Assembly (NCBI GenBank): GCA_028571685.1 | Contig: CM053156.1 | Coordinates: 83,765,049 to 83,829,048, forward strand | DNA length: 64,000 nucleotides | Origin: Heterohyrax brucei | Lineage: Eukaryota; Chordata; Mammalia; Hyracoidea; Procaviidae | Direction: 5' to 3' | In this document: positions 54,837-64,000 of the stretch, in pieces | How the letters are laid out: each line of letters starts with the position of its first letter | Numbering within the stretch: position 1 is the first letter of the stretch | The notes under the pieces: generated by a model | Told to the model about the DNA's origin: nothing | The model's database searches: none | The model's input: only the letters and a program-made list of their open reading frames with translations | Program-made: the position numbers and the translations under genes

Positions 54837-56686
54837 TACACATGTCTATATGTATAAACATTTTTCAGTCTTAATCTTACGTGTTTATCCTTTTTTTTAA
54901 GTCTTGAATTTTTATATACTTGTATTTTTCTAAGGGAACAGACTAGTTAAAGTCACTTTAACCACTCTGACAACAGTTTAGCACTGCCCGTGCTTTTACA
55001 TGTTGATTTGAATTGAAGCTATGAAAATGGAGAAAGCACTTAAAAAGCTTTCTCCTCAAAGTTGGAGACTGAGATTACAGAAAAATATAATGGAGGTATA
55101 GAAGTAAACAAGGTATTTCTGTTGTTTTTCAGGCTGTCCCTCACCCCTGAAATGTAGAGCTGTAGAGACTCTGAGTGATACAGTGGAGAAATGAAATACC
55201 TCTTTCAATTCACAACAACAAAGATTCTATCCACAATGAGTGTCTCAGAAATTCCAAGTGGAAGCCCCTTAAAGGTTTATAGCAGCTTGAAGTTACAACT
55301 GCTGCTAAAATGAAATCTGTCGAGGTGTTTTCTCTCTGTCCTCTGAAGATTTTCTAAGGTGACAGTCAGAGAATACACAGCAATTTGACTCAGTTAAGAC
55401 GTGACAAGGCTAATATTTATGGTTTCAAAGTTGCACCAATGTCACTGTGATTGGGCTGTTTGTTTTTAAGGCCACTGTCATTTGGATTGGGATTGGCCCC
55501 TGAATCACCCCTTTATTATTGGCTCGTGTATTGTTATGAAGCTGATAAAAATGTTTGGGTTGGTTACAAGTTCCACGGAGCTAGGAGCTGCCCTGCAGCG
55601 CGATTCGGTGTGCTGTTTGCAATCATTGATTTTCCTGGTGTCTGGATGTGAAAGACTCCTCCATATGGAATTGAAAATCATTGGCGCCTAAGGACAACGG
55701 CTATTTTTCTTCCCCACACTGCCATTGAAACCAGTTTGTGATTTTTAAGCATTATTTCCTATAAGGAAAAAAAATACATTCATCACTTCAGAAAAAAATT
55801 GATAAGGAAACATTTTGACATATCTTGAAAACATCGCAAATGACAGCCGGGGTCATGATTAAGAGGGCTCCACGTTCCCTTGCTTGTTTTCCGCAGTGAA
55901 GTTTTAACAGGTTCTTACATGGCTGCTAGCATCCTTGCTGGTTCAGGTTTTGTTTTGTTTTGTTTTTTTATTGGGAGGGAGTTAGTTTTTTGTTTCCATT
56001 TTATTTTTTTTTGTTTTTTTTTTCTTTCAGCCAATAAAATTCAACAAAATTCATCTAAACACTGTCTACCTATAAGGTTTGTTCTGTTACATGCGAACTT
56101 TTCTGTAAATCAAAACCAACTTGGCTGCAACTAATAACAAAAACATCTATGCAGCTTAAATTAAAATTAAAATTCATCTTTATCAAAAAAAAAAAAAAAT
56201 TCCTTCACCCATGTACCTAAGCTACTGTCTTGCTAGGCAGGGGAAATTTCTCATGTTAACTAAGTCCTGATACTCTGAGTCTGAGTGATAAAAAATGTCC
56301 AAGAAAGACACTGCAGGTACTTAGCAGAAGAATTTGTGTTACCTGTTAGTGTCCGTATTCAAATTGTGCCATTGGTTTTCAATATAGTTACTGGTCACCG
56401 AGAATTTGCATTCCCCTTTATAGATTCAGATACAGATAGAGCAATCCGCAGGGTCCTGGCCATGGTCACCATCCTGGCAAGAGACAGTTTATAGTTGTCA
56501 TGGTCTTTCTATCAAGAGCCAGAAGGGCAATTAGTTCCCACCCGGTGTCAGATCCTGTGCTGACCGGCAACCCAGGTGGCTTCACTCACACAGGAAAGCA
56601 ATGTCACTGTAAACAGGACCACTGGTCCTCTTGATTACCACTCTGCCTGCCCACCCGCCCCCTGCATCCCACACCCAGGCTGTTTC
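54837..56686. other. Repeat-poor stretch of 1.85 kb; candidate conserved non-coding DNA
   Basis: No SINE, LINE, LTR or DNA-transposon sequence is visible, in contrast to the rest of the window. The section 55440-55740 has a balanced composition and contains 'gcaatcattgattttcctgg' and other AT-core motifs typical of homeodomain-type sites. A T-run lies near 56008-56027 and an A-run at 56186-56200. No coding pattern is evident. Confidence 0.4.
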
Positions 56687-56842
56687 GTAGAGCCCTGATG
56701 GCCCAGCAATTAAGAGCTCAGCCGCTAACCAAAAGGTCGGCGGTTCAAATCTACCAGCTGCTCCTTGGAAATACTACAGGGCATTTCTACTGGGGCTATA
56801 GAGTTGCTATGAACTGACTTAACACTAACAGGTTTGCTTTTA
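56687..56842 (+). mobile_element. AfroSINE copy
   Basis: Sense copy with the head well preserved: 'agagccctgatggcccagca', 'gctaaccaaaaggtcggcgg'. Confidence 0.92.
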
Positions 56843-57015
56843 TGTGTTTCCAGTACAATGGCCTCCAGGAAAAAGCCATGCAAGTAGAGTTTCATCCTGT
56901 GGATAACACCACCTTCCATGAAGTACAGGCACCTCCTGACTTCACAATGTGTTTGAGTTACAACAAACTTACAACTGTCAGATTATAAATCTATTGACTC
57001 AGATCAAGGTAAAGA

Positions 57016-57178
57016 CCAAACAAACCAAATTCAGTGCCATTGAGTCAATGCCAACTTATAGTGACCTTACAGAAACAAGCAGAACTGCCCACTAGAGTTT
57101 CCAAGGAGTGCCTGATAGATTTGAACTGCCAGCCTTTTAGTTAGCAGCCATAGCACTTAACCACTACGCCACCAGGGA
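57016..57178 (-). mobile_element. AfroSINE copy
   Basis: Full-length antisense copy, 'gaccaaacaaaccaaattca' to 'ctacgccaccaggga'. Confidence 0.92.
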
Positions 57179-57269
57179 AGAGAAGCAGAAATAATTGCTA
57201 TCAAGAGACTACGGTTAATTGTCAATTACTCAAACATCTCCCAATAGGAAGAGTACAATGTGTCCTATT

Positions 57270-57672
57270 CTTTTTTTTCATCTTGCTTTTCTTTTGTCTT
57301 GTTTTATCAAGTTATCATTTATATAGTGTAAATGCATGGATCTTAAATTTATAATTGGATGAGTTTTGAGAAGTACATACTCCTTTGTAGCCAAATCAAG
57401 AGACAGGAAATTTCCTTCCCTATAAAAAAGGTTACCTTGTGTCTGGTCCCTTCCAGGCAAGTCCTCCCAACCCCACATGAGCAATTACTATTCTGATAAT
57501 TGCTGCCCTAATTAGTTGCATCTGTTCTTCAACTTCACCCACATGGGTTTACACAGTATGTATTTTTGTGCGTCTAGCTTCCTTTACTTGGTGTAATATT
57601 TTCAGGTTCGTCTGTGCTGTTCGTCTATCAGTAGTTCATTTCTCTTCATTGAGTAGTCTATTTTTTTTCAGT
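57270..57672 (-). mobile_element. Old L1 3' region
   Basis: 'tttgtgcgtctagcttcctt', 'tggtgtaatattttcaggtt' and 'atttctcttcattgagtag' are antisense L1 3'-end features, and a T-rich run (57271-57278) marks the tail. Confidence 0.65.
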
Positions 57673-58206
57673 TAAAAAAAAGAAAGTGGTTTCAATGATT
57701 CAAATAGAGATGGAAAGGTATGTTTGGCCAAGGCACCTCCAAGAGCCCTTGGAAACCAGGAGACTCAATATTAAATCAGAGACAGGGTTTTATAGGGCAA
57801 GGGAGGTGGGACACACTTCCTGTTTAGGGTTGGGAGGTGGAGTTTGTCTAAAACGGAAATGCGCAGTTGGAAGACTGTTCCTATTTTAGTGCCATTTCAG
57901 AAAACATGGCAAGGATAATTTCGCAAATTTTGCAAACCTTGAGATATGTTGGTTAGTTGAGATTCACAGGGTGGGACTGGAGGGAGGAAAAGAAGAAGAA
58001 AGGAAGAAACAAAGAGAGGAGAGGGGGAGAAAGATGAGGAAGAAAAGAATGAGTAAAAGAAAGGAAAAGCCAAGGCAAAGAGGAAACTAGAGGGGGCGGT
58101 GTAGCTTGTGGCTTTGGTCTCCTTGGCGTCACCTTCACTGGATGTCCCTGAACAAATGGACACAATCAGCTACCATGCTTAGATAATAAAATAGCTTCTA
58201 TGCAGA
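57673..58206. other. No gene; purine-rich tract within
   Basis: 57975-58095 is a purine-rich (GGAA/GAAA) tract. The remainder is unassigned. Open frames on the minus strand here are compositional. Confidence 0.6.
57975..58095. repeat. Purine-rich (GA) tract
   Basis: About 120 bases almost entirely A and G (for example 'aagaagaagaaaggaagaaa'). Confidence 0.9.
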
Positions 58207-58327
58207 ATAAGGAGACCTTGTTTGCCTAATGGTTAAGCATTCTGCTGCTAACTGAAAGATCAGCAGTTTGAACCTACCCAATGGCTCTGGGAGGAAAAGC
58301 TGGTGATCTACTGTTGCAGAGATTAAA
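58207..58327 (+). mobile_element. AfroSINE, 5' part, split by another AfroSINE
   Basis: Sense copy, 'aggagaccttgtttgcctaa' to 'ctgttgcagagattaaaat'. The 3' end resumes at 58468. Confidence 0.87.
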
Positions 58328-58467
58328 ATCTGTTGCCACCGAGTCAATTTCAGTTCACAGTGACCCTGTAAGGCAGAGGAGAACTGCCTCATAGAGTTTC
58401 CAAGGGATGACTGGTGGGTCAAACTGCCAGCTTTTGTTAACAGCCATGTCTTTTAACCACTGCAGCC
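58328..58467 (-). mobile_element. AfroSINE nested in AfroSINE
   Basis: Antisense copy, 'ctgttgccaccgagtcaatt' to 'ttttaaccactgcag', lying inside an older sense SINE. Confidence 0.87.
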
Positions 58468-58545
58468 TAGAAACCCTTACAGGACATTTACACTCTGTCA
58501 CACGGAGTTGCTATGAATCGCAGTCGATGTGATGGCACCTGATAA
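58468..58545 (+). mobile_element. AfroSINE, 3' part, split by another AfroSINE
   Basis: 'ctagaaacccttacaggaca' and 'tgctatgaatcgcagtcgat' complete the outer SINE. Confidence 0.85.
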
Positions 58546-59355
58546 AAGCAACCCCAAGGGTGCTCTGCAGCATCTTGAGCCAGAGATTTACATGCCTGTC
58601 AAATTCCTCAAATTCCTCCAAGGCAATTTGAATTTTAGAGAGCTCAGAAGACTCCAAGTCCATGTGGAACATGGTACCTGTAGGATACTGGATCTCAATT
58701 TCCACTTTTCTAAATTTAGGGTTTTGGGTTGTTTTATTTGGGGGGGGCTGAATTTTGAAGAATAACAAGGTTATTTAATCAGAGATACTTGGCCACTGAC
58801 ATGGATGCATGGATGTAATACATAAACTATTAAGCATAGAAATAAGCAGCCACTCTTCCCAGAAAAACTGTATTCCCACCCTGGGACATGTCTTTTTCAG
58901 TTCCATATATATGTATGTGTGTATACACACACATACACATACATATATATATGTTTTGTGTGTGTGTGTATACATACATACATACTTTTTATGTCTTATT
59001 CAGGTAAAGACAACATTTGTTAGGATGGAGTGGTCATATTGTTTATGAGGGCAGCTTAACAGAATAGAGTGGCCAAAATACAAGTGATCACTGAAAATAA
59101 GAAATTCTTCCATCCTGATTTGAAATTTGCCAGGAAAGCCATTTTTATAATGTGATCTATGGAGCCATTCTACCAGAATATAAAAAACTTGTAAAATATT
59201 TAGAGCGTGATAAAAATCCAATGTTTTCATTGCCTTCCTCATACTAATTTCTGCTTTTATTTTTATAACAAGGAAAATTCAATGAATTTCACACCATAAA
59301 ATCCTTCACAAAAGGCTGGTAAAATAGCAAAGCATGAGAGGAGTCTGGGGATGGT
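58546..59355. other. No gene; unassigned sequence with a microsatellite
   Basis: Contains the tract at 58904-58986. A direct repeat 'aaattcctc' pair lies near 58600. Nothing else is recognised. Confidence 0.5.
58904..58986. repeat. (TATG/TG/TA)n compound microsatellite
   Basis: 'atatatatgtatgtgtgtat' then CA and TG runs. The mix of purine-pyrimidine alternation is Z-DNA-prone. Confidence 0.9.
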
Positions 59356-60090
59356 TTTACCATTTTGGTTATTGCTCCCTGAAAGCCAAGAAAAGCTCAG
59401 TACATGCTTTTCTAGCTAGCAAGCAGCTGTCTAAGAAGCAACAACTGGTCCCAACCCACCTGGAGCAGAAGAGAATGAAGGACATCAAAGACATGAAAAA
59501 AATATGAACCCAAGAAGTAGAAGGGGCCATATGATCCAGAAAATATATCATCATGAGACCAGAAGAACTAGATGGTGCCCAGCCACCATCGGTGACTGCC
59601 CTGACAGGAACTGCAACATAGAATCCCTGACATAGTGGGCGAAAAACATGTCTGCAGAACTAAAACTCTATTAAAAGATCAGACTTAGTGGTTCGACAAA
59701 CTGGAGTGTCCCCTGAAGACATGACCTCCAAACGCTCTGTTACCCCAGAGCTGAAACCAGTCCCTAAGCTAACTCTTCAGACAAAGATTGGGCTAGACTA
59801 TACGACATAAAATGATAATGGCAAAGAATTGGTTTCATGGCTTAAGTACATGCACATGGCTAAAGGAGCAACTCCTGTCCAGAGGTGAGCTCGGAGAGTA
59901 GAGAAGAGCGTGAGTTGGCTGAGTGGACGTGGGAAACACAGGCTGGAAAGGAGGCGGATGCTGTCACAGGGCTGGGAGAGGTAGCTAGAGCTGCAGAGCA
60001 ACATTGGGGGGGCAGTTTGTATGGCAAATTGACTTGGATTATAAACTTTCACTTAAGGCACAATAAAATACTTTTTAAAAATTAAAAACA
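59356..60090 (+). mobile_element. L1 3' UTR, sense
   Basis: It shares 'accagaagaactagatggtg' and 'gactgccctgacaggaact' with the UTRs of the L1s at 91 and 31016. It ends 'cttaaggcacaataaaatac' with an A-rich tail. No ORF2 sequence is attached, so it is heavily 5'-truncated. Confidence 0.82.
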
Positions 60091-61344
60091 CACATGATTT
60101 TCTGTATGTTTCTATAATGCCCTCAAATCCCATGATTATAACTGTGCTTTTGAAATACCTATGTATAAACACTCATGATGTAAACTGAGAAAACAGAAGT
60201 GTGTCTGCCTTTATGAAAGCCATTAGAAACCTGTAGGTCACTAGAAACTTATTGGAACATTTTGAATTTAAACATAGAAGTGTGCAAAATATGTTAAAGA
60301 ATATAAAGTTCACTTTGACCAAGTGGGTGTGACACAGGAAAACAAAACAATCTTAAAACAATCTCCCTAATCTCTAACCTTGACAGACAAATGTCTCTGA
60401 CCCAGAAGAAAAGACATAACATGCTAGCAACTGATTTCACACTGGCCCTTGTTGTGTGGAGCCAAGACGGCAAATTCACATGCAAACCCTAAATTTTGAT
60501 TCATACTGTGAGAAAAGGAAAGATGAAGTAAGATTTCATCTCCCACTGTTGACCTTGGAACCTAGCCACAAGTAATCCTGTTGAGTTTTGAGTCATAGTT
60601 AAGTGTTCTTCTGGAGATCTCTCATTAAAGGTAAAAGCCTGAAGTCTAAGGGTTTAAACTCTAATCATTGAATTAACATTGCAATTCTGATTCTCTTCTT
60701 CTAAAGGAACACTGTGAGGTCTTAAAAGGAGTTTATGTGTATCAAAGCTGAGTATCTCTCTCATTAATTTTCTAAGATAAAATCTTCCATAACATGTGCC
60801 ATAAATGGGAATAAAAAATCATCAGCTAGAACAGGGATTCCCAATTATTTCTAATACCTGTGTTTCCCTTTGAGTAACAGAAAAATTGTACCTTCTTCTC
60901 TTAAAGCTTTCTGAATTTTCAGAATAATTTGGTTATTATGATTTAATGTGAATCAAAGCAAAAGGACACGGCACTGTTTATGTTCAAGAATACCTTATCT
61001 CCCAAGAATACAAGCCCTCCGGGGTCACAGGATGCAAGCAGCCTACCATACCCAACCACCCACACAAATCCCTGCTTGAGACTACATAGATTTATGCATA
61101 TTCACTAGATCTTTACATTATAATGTCCTCAGAAATTTGAGGAAATATCAAAACAGGTAAAAATTACTGAGGCCTGACAGCTTCAAAAGGTCACCAAATT
61201 GAATTCCTAACAGTTATCTCCAGTGCATCCTAATATACAGAGAAAGAAATTAACTGACCCTCGCACTTTGTCAGGGACATCATCCTCCAACTCTTTTTAC
61301 CACCTGGTTTCATAAAAGAGTCACACTTCTCTGAATATTTTAGA
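60091..61344. other. No gene; unassigned sequence of 1.25 kb
   Basis: No repeat family or coding pattern that I recognise. Confidence 0.5.
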
Positions 61345-61352
61345 CTCCATAC
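61345..61352. repeat. Left target duplication of hAT MITE copy B
   Basis: ctccatac, compared with ctccacac at 61741-61748 (7 of 8 identical). Confidence 0.75.
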
Positions 61353-61740
61353 CAGGGCCAGACAACCTGATAAACAAGGTAAGCACAGGCTTATTTGTGC
61401 TTACTCACTAATCTGTAGTACACAATTTCAAATGGGCTTCACCACATATAAAAGCATGGACTGCAGACTGCAGTTATTTCACCACAGGTGAAATTATGCA
61501 CCACAGATCAGTAGGTAAGCATAAGTTAGCCCATGCTTACCTTGCTTCTTACTAGGTCACCCAACCCTATTAGAGATTGGAAATTTAAACAGAGACTTTG
61601 ATTCTGTAGCAGGATGCTATGGGATTGGAGACAGACAGCTACTGGCCATACCTAGAAGCAAAGTCTTTGATGTGGTTTAAAAAAAAAAATAGAGAAATTT
61701 TTCATTACAGATGAACTTACCTGTTGGACAATCCACCTTG
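61353..61740. mobile_element. Palindromic hAT-type MITE (copy B)
   Basis: It begins 'cagggccagacaacctgata' and ends 'gttggacaatccaccttg'. The internal hairpin lies at 61390-61415 and 61504-61529. After the hairpin it aligns with copy A through 'ggagacagacagctactggc' (copy A: 'gggagacagacagatgccag'). An A-run at 61678-61689 is private to this copy. Length is 388 bases against 359 for copy A. Confidence 0.82.
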
Positions 61741-61748
61741 CTCCACAC
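61741..61748. repeat. Right target duplication of hAT MITE copy B
   Basis: ctccacac, one base different from 61345-61352. Confidence 0.75.
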
Positions 61749-62129
61749 AAGTCAAAATGTAAGGTTAGCCAGTTGTAAAATAGACATTTTCCCAAAACTC
61801 TTGATTATCAGAATGAAATTCAAGAAGTTATGAGAAAAGAAAGGGACTGATTGAAGGAGAGAGACAAAGGAAAGGAGAACACGAATAATTAAAAATCAGA
61901 TTCATTCTAGACTTTCAAGAGCCGTTGAGGCTGTGTAACAAACAACCCCCCATCCTCCACCCCCCTGCTTTTCAAACTATTACCCTAAGGAAATCTTTAA
62001 ATCTTGAATTGCAAATTTCCTATAAAGTCATCCGTGAACCAATAGTTTATCCCACATGGAAAAGATCTGCATTAAGCAGTATACTCTTCCAAAGAACTGG
62101 CCATATGTGATCAAAGTGTCAACACCAAC
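61749..62129. other. No gene; unassigned sequence
   Basis: C-rich run at 61943-61966. Nothing else is recognised. Confidence 0.5.
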
Positions 62130-62325
62130 TCAAAAGGATAGATGAGAAGACTCAAATGCAGTGAGTTTGCCTTATTGACTGTGAAAGAGTTTGGAAAATG
62201 TTGTTGGAGTGGCACAACTTGAAGAGTGGAACCAACGTCACTGAATTGCACATGCAGAAGTTGTTGAAGTGGTGTAGAGTTTGTTATGTGTATTTTCAAC
62301 AAAACCAAAAATAATAAATGCTAAA
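62130..62325 (+). mobile_element. L1-type 3' tail
   Basis: 'cgtcactgaattgcacatgc', 'ttgttatgtgtattttcaac' and the A-rich end match the shorter tails at 11225 and 35365 and extend them about 100 bases upstream. Confidence 0.6.
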
Positions 62326-62451
62326 AAAGGAGGGGGCAGATTCATTAACTTGATGTGGAAAGCACAGTACATCTATTTTAAAGAACATTTATATTACAAG
62401 TTTTGGTGCACTGGTTGTATTTCTCTCCTTGATATATTGCTAAAACAAACT

Positions 62452-62569
62452 GCTGTGGTTGTTAGGCGTTGTCCAGTCGGTTCTGACTCATAGCAACCCT
62501 ATGAACAACAGAATGAAACTCTGCCTAGTCCTGTGCCATGTCCACAATCATTTTTATGCTTAAGCTCAT
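62452..62569 (-). mobile_element. RTE 3' end, cut by an LTR
   Basis: 'gttaggcgttgtccagtcgg', 'aacagaatgaaactctgcct' and 'cacaatcatttttatgctta' are the antisense RTE tail. The LTR at 62570 begins inside it. Confidence 0.82.
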
Positions 62570-62766
62570 TGTTTTAGTCATCTGGTACTGCTCTAACAGA
62601 AGTACCATGCATGGATGGCTTTAACAAGAAAAGTTTATTCTTACATAGTCCAGTAGGCTACAAGTCCAAATTCAGGGTGTCCACTTGACCAGAAGGCTGT
62701 CCCCATTGTTGGCTCTGGAGGGAGTCCTTATGTTGCATCAGTCTTTGTATATGGAGCATCTTGACT
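62570..62766 (-). mobile_element. MaLR-like LTR, truncated
   Basis: It begins TGTTTTAGTCATCTGGTACT and is lost after 'tatatggagcatcttgactt'. About 280 bases of the LTR are missing, and another old sequence follows. Confidence 0.8.
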
Positions 62767-63110
62767 TGGTATTTGACACTGACGCACAGAGAAACTTAAT
62801 TTCCCAGTCTCCCATACAGTTAGATTGGGTTCACGTGACTGGATTCCAGCCAATGAGATGTCAGAGGAAGCAATGTCTGCTGTTATGGGCCTACCCTTAA
62901 ATCTTCTCACACGACTAGGCTCACCCTTGTTCATTCTTCTTTGCAGCCACTAGGGATTCTGAGAACTGGAAATGATAGCTCACCATTGGGATTCACCCCC
63001 TGAGGGAAGCCATCCAGGAACATCTGCTGACCTGCTCTTGGTTGAGACGTGAATAGGAATTAAATGGATTGATTCAGGGGTGTCTACTGTAGCTGTCATT
63101 TGCGTTAAAA
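62767..63110. other. Possible ancient interspersed repeat, family not recognised
   Basis: 'cagagaaacttaatttccca' and 'ggattccagccaatgagatg' have the feel of an old LTR or transposon common in mammals. I cannot name it. Confidence 0.4.
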
Positions 63111-63154
63111 GGTGTTTGATGTTCAAAGTCTTAAGATATCAGTTTCAGCTGAGA

Positions 63155-63282
63155 GTGTATTTATTCTCTATGGCTGCCCTAATAAATTACTACAACATTG
63201 TGACTTAAAATCACATCTGTTTATCATCTCACAGTTTCATGGGTCAGAAGTTTGGACGCAGGCAGCATCCTTCCACTGGAGC
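63155..63282 (-). mobile_element. MLT1-like LTR, left part
   Basis: 'ctctatggctgccctaataa' and 'atctcacagtttcatgggtc' are typical of antisense old MaLR LTRs. It is interrupted by hAT MITE copy C. Confidence 0.5.
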
Positions 63283-63425
63283 CAGAGCTGGATTACCCAG
63301 TAAGCAAGGTACACGTGGGCTTCACTGGGGTTACTTACTATCTCTAGTGCCTAAGTTCATCAAAGGGGTGGTGACACCCAGGTGAGTGAGTAATTGAGTC
63401 TGTGTGCACTGTGCTTGCTGGGAGC
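63283..63425. mobile_element. Palindromic hAT-type MITE (copy C), partial
   Basis: It begins 'cagagctggattacccagta', the clearest version of the family's terminal repeat in the window, then 'gcaaggtacacgtgggcttc' and 'ttacttactatctctagtgc'. The right part is decayed and I cannot place the far end or a target duplication. Confidence 0.6.
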
Positions 63426-63960
63426 ATTGTCTGTTCTGCTTGGTGGCTTATCTTCCCCTCTTGGAGTCTAGCATACCTAGGGCCTCACAGGCCGAGATCA
63501 AGGAGTCGGCCAGCCTGGGCTCTTACCTAGAGGCTCTGGGAGGAAGATTCAGCTTTCTCATTCAGACTGGTGGTCAAATTCAATTCCTTGTGGTTGTAGG
63601 ACTGAGATCCCCATTCTCTTTGCTGGCTGTCAGTCAGGGGCCTGTCTGTCCCTAAAGATGCTCCTTCTCATCCTTCACCACGTGGCCCCTCCAGTACCAT
63701 GCAGTGAGTCCCTCTCTTACTTCCAGTCTCTTTGGGTTTTCTTGTGTTGCTTCTCTGTCTCCAGAGAAAGTTTTCTGCTTTGGGGCTCATATGATTGCAC
63801 TGGTCCAATTTAGATGCTCCAGCATTATGTTTCTATCTTAAAGCCCATAACCTCAGCTACCTGTAAACTCTCTTGTACCGTGAAACAGAACATATTCACA
63901 GTTTAATAGAGAATACAGTATGGCTATCTTTGGAGGATCATTATGTCCACTACAGAGAAT
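63426..63960 (-). mobile_element. MLT1-like LTR, right part
   Basis: 'ccgagatcaaggagtcggcc', 'cttgtggttgtaggactgag' and 'tctttgctggctgtcagtca' follow the antisense order of MLT1-type LTRs, whose sense end is represented at 40625. Confidence 0.5.
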
Positions 63961-64000
63961 GACAGTCACGTTCGCTAGTTTGTAGCAGCCAAGCCAGCCA

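Noticed and set aside
57897..58165. Ser/Phe/Pro-rich open frames on the minus strand
   Set aside because: They are produced by the purine-rich tract at 57975-58095.
1..64000. CRISPR arrays, bacterial operons, phage or plasmid features
   Set aside because: Repeat content is that of a mammalian nuclear genome. No regularly spaced short repeats or prokaryotic gene organisation occur.

Overview
The window looks like nuclear DNA from an afrotherian mammal, most likely the elephant lineage. The main evidence is dozens of copies of a tRNA-derived SINE whose 3' end matches an RTE-type LINE, which is the AfroSINE/RTE pairing known from Afrotheria. RTE elements, L1 elements with one distinctive 3' UTR, MaLR-like LTRs, MIR relics and DNA-transposon relics accompany it. 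The exact species is an inference from repeat content.

I found no host protein-coding gene, spliced exon, rRNA, functional tRNA or CRISPR array. Every open frame I could assign belongs to a dead transposon (L1 ORF2, RTE reverse transcriptase, mariner transposase), crosses a SINE, or is low-complexity sequence. The window is intergenic or deep intronic.

Layout. 1-5.8 kb: an antisense L1 of about 5.5 kb that split a SINE and left an 11-bp target-site duplication. 5.8-11 kb: SINEs, an RTE tail, an old hAT fragment. 11.4-14.5 kb: a 2.5-kb RTE inside the second unit of an older tandem duplication. 15.6-20.3 kb: a tRNA-Gly-headed SINE, an internally deleted RTE, two antisense LTRs, an old L1. 20.6-21.2 kb: a fold-back mariner. 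21.6-29.2 kb: SINEs, four LTRs or RTE fragments, and a long pyrimidine tract. 30-33.6 kb: an L1 3' end splitting another SINE, a minimal RTE carrying a nested SINE, an LTR. 34.6-41.7 kb: SINE/RTE/LTR nests, an MLT1-like LTR, a MIR. 41.8-53 kb: dense SINEs, an LTR with target duplication, and a complete palindromic hAT MITE. 53.3-54.8 kb: an RTE with a 5' inversion. 54.8-56.7 kb: repeat-poor sequence. 56.7-64 kb: SINEs, L1 3' ends, a second palindromic hAT MITE, more LTRs.

The parts relate by insertion history, not by pathway. L1 entered SINEs, SINEs entered RTEs and SINEs, an LTR entered an RTE, and an RTE entered an LTR, so the order of activity can be read locally. The most unusual structures are the palindromic hAT MITE family with intact 8-bp target duplications, the fold-back mariner, and the RTE and L1 copies with rearranged 5' ends. 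Repeat names come from remembered consensus features and were not checked against a database. Element edges are accurate to about 5-15 bases unless a target duplication fixes them.
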